Source: Limnovirga soli (GTDB lineage: Bacteria; Bacteroidota; Bacteroidia; Chitinophagales; Chitinophagaceae). Taken from it: a stretch of DNA of 64,000 nt. Position 1 is the stretch's first letter. Each line of letters opens with the position of its first letter. Shown here piece after piece: positions 61,931 to 64,000 of this stretch. A model generated the notes under the pieces. It saw only the letters and a program-made list of their open reading frames with translations, made no database searches and had not been told where the DNA came from. The position numbers were made by a program, and so were the translations under genes. The DNA lies in NCBI RefSeq assembly GCF_013106755.1, contig NZ_WHPF01000007.1:248001-312000 (forward strand). Direction: 5' to 3'.

Positions 61931-63484
61931 ATGTCTGGCAATATTGCTTTGGATGTTTTTATTGGCTTGGTTTTTATTTACCTGTTATATAGTCTTCTTG
62001 CTACTATTATTCAGGAAATGATTGCTACAAAATTGGCTTTCCGATCAAAAATTTTAGAAAAAGCTATTCTTAGAATGCTTGAAGATGGGATGTCGACATC
62101 AAAAATGGGTTTGTGGGGAAGATTTAAATCTTTTGCAAACCTTTTTGGAAAGCCCAATCTATTAAAGGATAAATCAATTACTCCATGGTTTTATGTTCAT
62201 CCATTAATAAAGTATTTGGGGGAAGATAATTTTTATAGCAAGCCGGCTTACATATCAGCACAAAATTTCTCTAAGGTAGTTGTTGATTTGTTAAAGGGTT
62301 TTGGTCAAGTAAATACAAATGATGTACAAACGATAAATAACTCAATTAACAATGGAACTATCTTTAAAATTCCTATAAATATTTCAAGCGATATCGGTAA
62401 CCCGGCGGTAAAGGCGATTATCCAACAAGGTAATGCTGGATTAATAAATGCTTTGGATACAGTTCAGATTAATACAGATACAGCCTTGTTTCTAAGGTCG
62501 CTTTGGCTTGAATCCGGTGCTGATCTTGAAAAATTCAGGTCTAAGCTTGAAGATTGGTTTAATGATACTATGGAACGGTGTTCCGGTTGGTATAAAAGAT
62601 ATACCCGGCTGGTTTTGTTCATTGTTGGATTTGTTATTGCAGTTGCTTTTAATGTTGACACGATAGCAATTAATCGGATACTTTCAAAAGATGATGGTGC
62701 AAGAGATCAGCTTGTTCAAATGGCTATAAGCAAGCAGCAACAATATGGAGAAATAATTAAGAATTTCGATAATCAAAAAAATACGACTAAAGATACGATT
62801 CAGACAAATGCATTAAAAGCTGCAGACTCTTCATACAAACAAGCTTACGAGCTACTGTCGAATGATGCAAACGCTGCCAATACTATTTTAGGCTTGGGAA
62901 GACCATGGAGCGATAGTTTAAAAATGTGTAAGGATTCAATTAACCGGAATTTAAAAATTAAAAATTTAAAATGCTCAATCGATAGTATTGATAAAATCAC
63001 TTCAGAATTGGCTCTAATGTTAACGAACAATAAAAGAGACACAATTGGTCTATTGCGAAAGAAAAAACCTATTGATTCCATAAGAATTGATAATGATACG
63101 GCAAACATAAGTGCATTAAAAATAAGAATCGCGAATACGAATTCTGCTTCCTTAAAAGAAGAATATAATAGGTTAGTTTTTACAAATGAAAGATGTGCTT
63201 ACATTCAGGCGTATATAGGTGATAGGTGGTTTGTTTACGCGCCAAATCAGAATGGTAATTGTGAGACATTTTTCGGATGGTTAATTACAGCATTTGCTCT
63301 TTGTCTCGGAGCTCCTTTTTGGTTTGACCTGCTGAATAAATTAATAAGTCTTCGTGGTGCAGGTACTAAAATAAGTTCATCAACGAATGATAATTCCGGG
63401 GGTACGTCTACCTCTTCCGGCAATTCCAATATACCTGCACCAATTATAATCAATTCAAACCAGACTGAGGAGGCTGTAGGATAA
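61931..63484 (+). CDS. uncharacterised three-helix membrane protein
   Basis: 517 residues. TM1 is at about 9-29 (VFIGLVFIYLLYSLLATII), followed by QEMIATKLAFRSKILEKAIL. A middle helix is at about 226-246, after WFNDTMERCSGWYKRYTR and running into VIAVAFNVDTIAINRILSKDD. Then comes a long Lys/Asp/Asn-rich helical region, and a last helix with FFGWLITAFALCLGAPFWFDLLNKL before a Ser/Asn-rich tail. The blocks WYKR..., VALNVDTI-like and GAPFWFDLLNKL recall a broad family of unannotated bacterial proteins, but I know no function. It lies 3 bp before a GH25 muramidase gene. Confidence 0.75.
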   Translation: MSGNIALDVFIGLVFIYLLYSLLATIIQEMIATKLAFRSKILEKAILRMLEDGMSTSKMGLWGRFKSFANLFGKPNLLKDKSITPWFYVHPLIKYLGEDNFYSKPAYISAQNFSKVVVDLLKGFGQVNTNDVQTINNSINNGTIFKIPINISSDIGNPAVKAIIQQGNAGLINALDTVQINTDTALFLRSLWLESGADLEKFRSKLEDWFNDTMERCSGWYKRYTRLVLFIVGFVIAVAFNVDTIAINRILSKDDGARDQLVQMAISKQQQYGEIIKNFDNQKNTTKDTIQTNALKAADSSYKQAYELLSNDANAANTILGLGRPWSDSLKMCKDSINRNLKIKNLKCSIDSIDKITSELALMLTNNKRDTIGLLRKKKPIDSIRIDNDTANISALKIRIANTNSASLKEEYNRLVFTNERCAYIQAYIGDRWFVYAPNQNGNCETFFGWLITAFALCLGAPFWFDLLNKLISLRGAGTKISSSTNDNSGGTSTSSGNSNIPAPIIINSNQTEEAVG

Positions 63485-63487
63485 GAT

Positions 63488-64000
63488 ATGTTATTGCAAG
63501 TATCAGTAAAAAAACTTAACAGGCGTAGTGGCGTTCCTGCAAACTTGTCTGATAAAACAAATATTATAGGAACTGTTCAACAAGGATTTAGATTTGAAGG
63601 AGAAGAAGTATCCGTAACAAATTCTGCTTTAGGGAAATGGTATAAAGATTCCGCTGGTTCATTTTATTGGGGAGGCGGTTTAATCATACTTGCAGGAAAA
63701 GTAATTTCAAATTTTAGAGATCTACCGGTAAACCTTCCATCCAATTTTAAATTTGGTATTGATATTTCTCATCACAACGACAAATTAGATTGGCAGGCCA
63801 TTAAAAATGCAGGTTGCGAATTTGTGTATATAAAGACGTCAGATGGTGTTAACACACCTGACATTAAAGCTTTAATAAATGCACAAAATGCGTTACGGAA
63901 TAACTTTAAGATTGGATATTATCATTTTTGTCATGCAGATATGAAAAGCGGTGGAACTATTCAAAAAGATGCTGAAGCGGAAGCAAATGATTACATGACC
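63488..64000 (+). CDS. GH25 family muramidase with N-terminal SH3-like domain (3' end outside window)
   Basis: 171 codons are visible before the right edge. Residues 1-75 look like a small SH3-type domain (TVQQGFRFEGEEVSV, WYKDSAGSFYWGGGL). The GH25 lysozyme domain starts at FGIDISHHN with DWQAIKNAGCEFVYIKTSDG and IGYYHFCHAD, where the first Asp of GIDIS is an expected catalytic-site residue. It should cleave the glycan strand of peptidoglycan. No signal peptide is present at the start. The catalytic Glu region lies near or beyond the edge. It is probably co-transcribed with the upstream membrane protein. Confidence 0.85.
   Translation, partial: MLLQVSVKKLNRRSGVPANLSDKTNIIGTVQQGFRFEGEEVSVTNSALGKWYKDSAGSFYWGGGLIILAGKVISNFRDLPVNLPSNFKFGIDISHHNDKLDWQAIKNAGCEFVYIKTSDGVNTPDIKALINAQNALRNNFKIGYYHFCHADMKSGGTIQKDAEAEANDYMT

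Overview
The window looks like a chromosomal segment of a Bacteroidota bacterium, most likely family Chitinophagaceae. The main reasons are an intact type IX secretion core (gldK-gldL-gldM-gldN), LytS/LytT-type two-component pairs, a TonB-dependent receptor with an N-terminal carboxypeptidase-like domain, and AT-rich DNA with several TAnnTTTG-like -7 promoter elements. Family-level placement is inference. There is no rRNA, CRISPR array, integrase, transposase or recognisable prophage. One tRNA gene, tRNA-Gln(CUG), is present.

Layout. 1-3995: a partial alpha/beta hydrolase, an FkbM methyltransferase and a DUF255 thioredoxin-fold protein. 4143-8978: the gldKLMN secretion operon, closed by a terminator. 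9325-13238: a deoxyhypusine-synthase-like protein facing leuS. 13536-17960: ftsX, a DUF3098 protein, uppP, an MFS permease and an MBL hydrolase. 18163-23241 (minus strand): DUF3108 protein, flippase-like membrane protein, DUF2721 protein, TonB receptor. 23503-30071: ECF sigma factor with a membrane-anchored beta-barrel partner, a lipoprotein, uvrC and murA. The MurA has Asp in place of the usual active-site Cys. 30216-35412: secreted GH78 and GH65 glycosidases on either side of the tRNA gene. 35523-39695: acetyltransferase, ICMT-like methyltransferase, NrtR-like regulator, nitronate monooxygenase, sugar nucleotidyltransferase. 40056-48925: a LytS/LytT pair, a small Cys-rich lipoprotein with an intradiol dioxygenase, an orphan protein, an aminotransferase, two tandem 7-TM paralogues and a NarX/NarL-type pair. 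48998-53845 (minus): M28 peptidase, fabV, a second LytT/LytS pair. 54092-61418: dxs, then hemH-hemJ facing hemN, then an amidohydrolase lipoprotein. 61931-end: an uncharacterised three-helix membrane protein followed by a GH25 muramidase cut by the window edge.

The most striking structure is not a gene. About 29 copies of a short intergenic repeat are scattered through the window. The commonest core is TTGCGTCGCACACTTGTAC or a one-to-three-base variant, with the near-palindrome TGCGTCGCA inside it. Copies occur on both strands, often as inverted pairs, and none lies inside a confidently called gene. Three variant classes (B, C, D) keep the frame of the element but change the core. In two places a repeat abuts a gene and makes an over-long start call look possible. 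The element looks like a REP/MITE-type family mobilised in trans, but that is inference because no mobilising enzyme is visible here.

All reading was by eye. No similarity search or folding program was run, and family names rest on recognised motifs.
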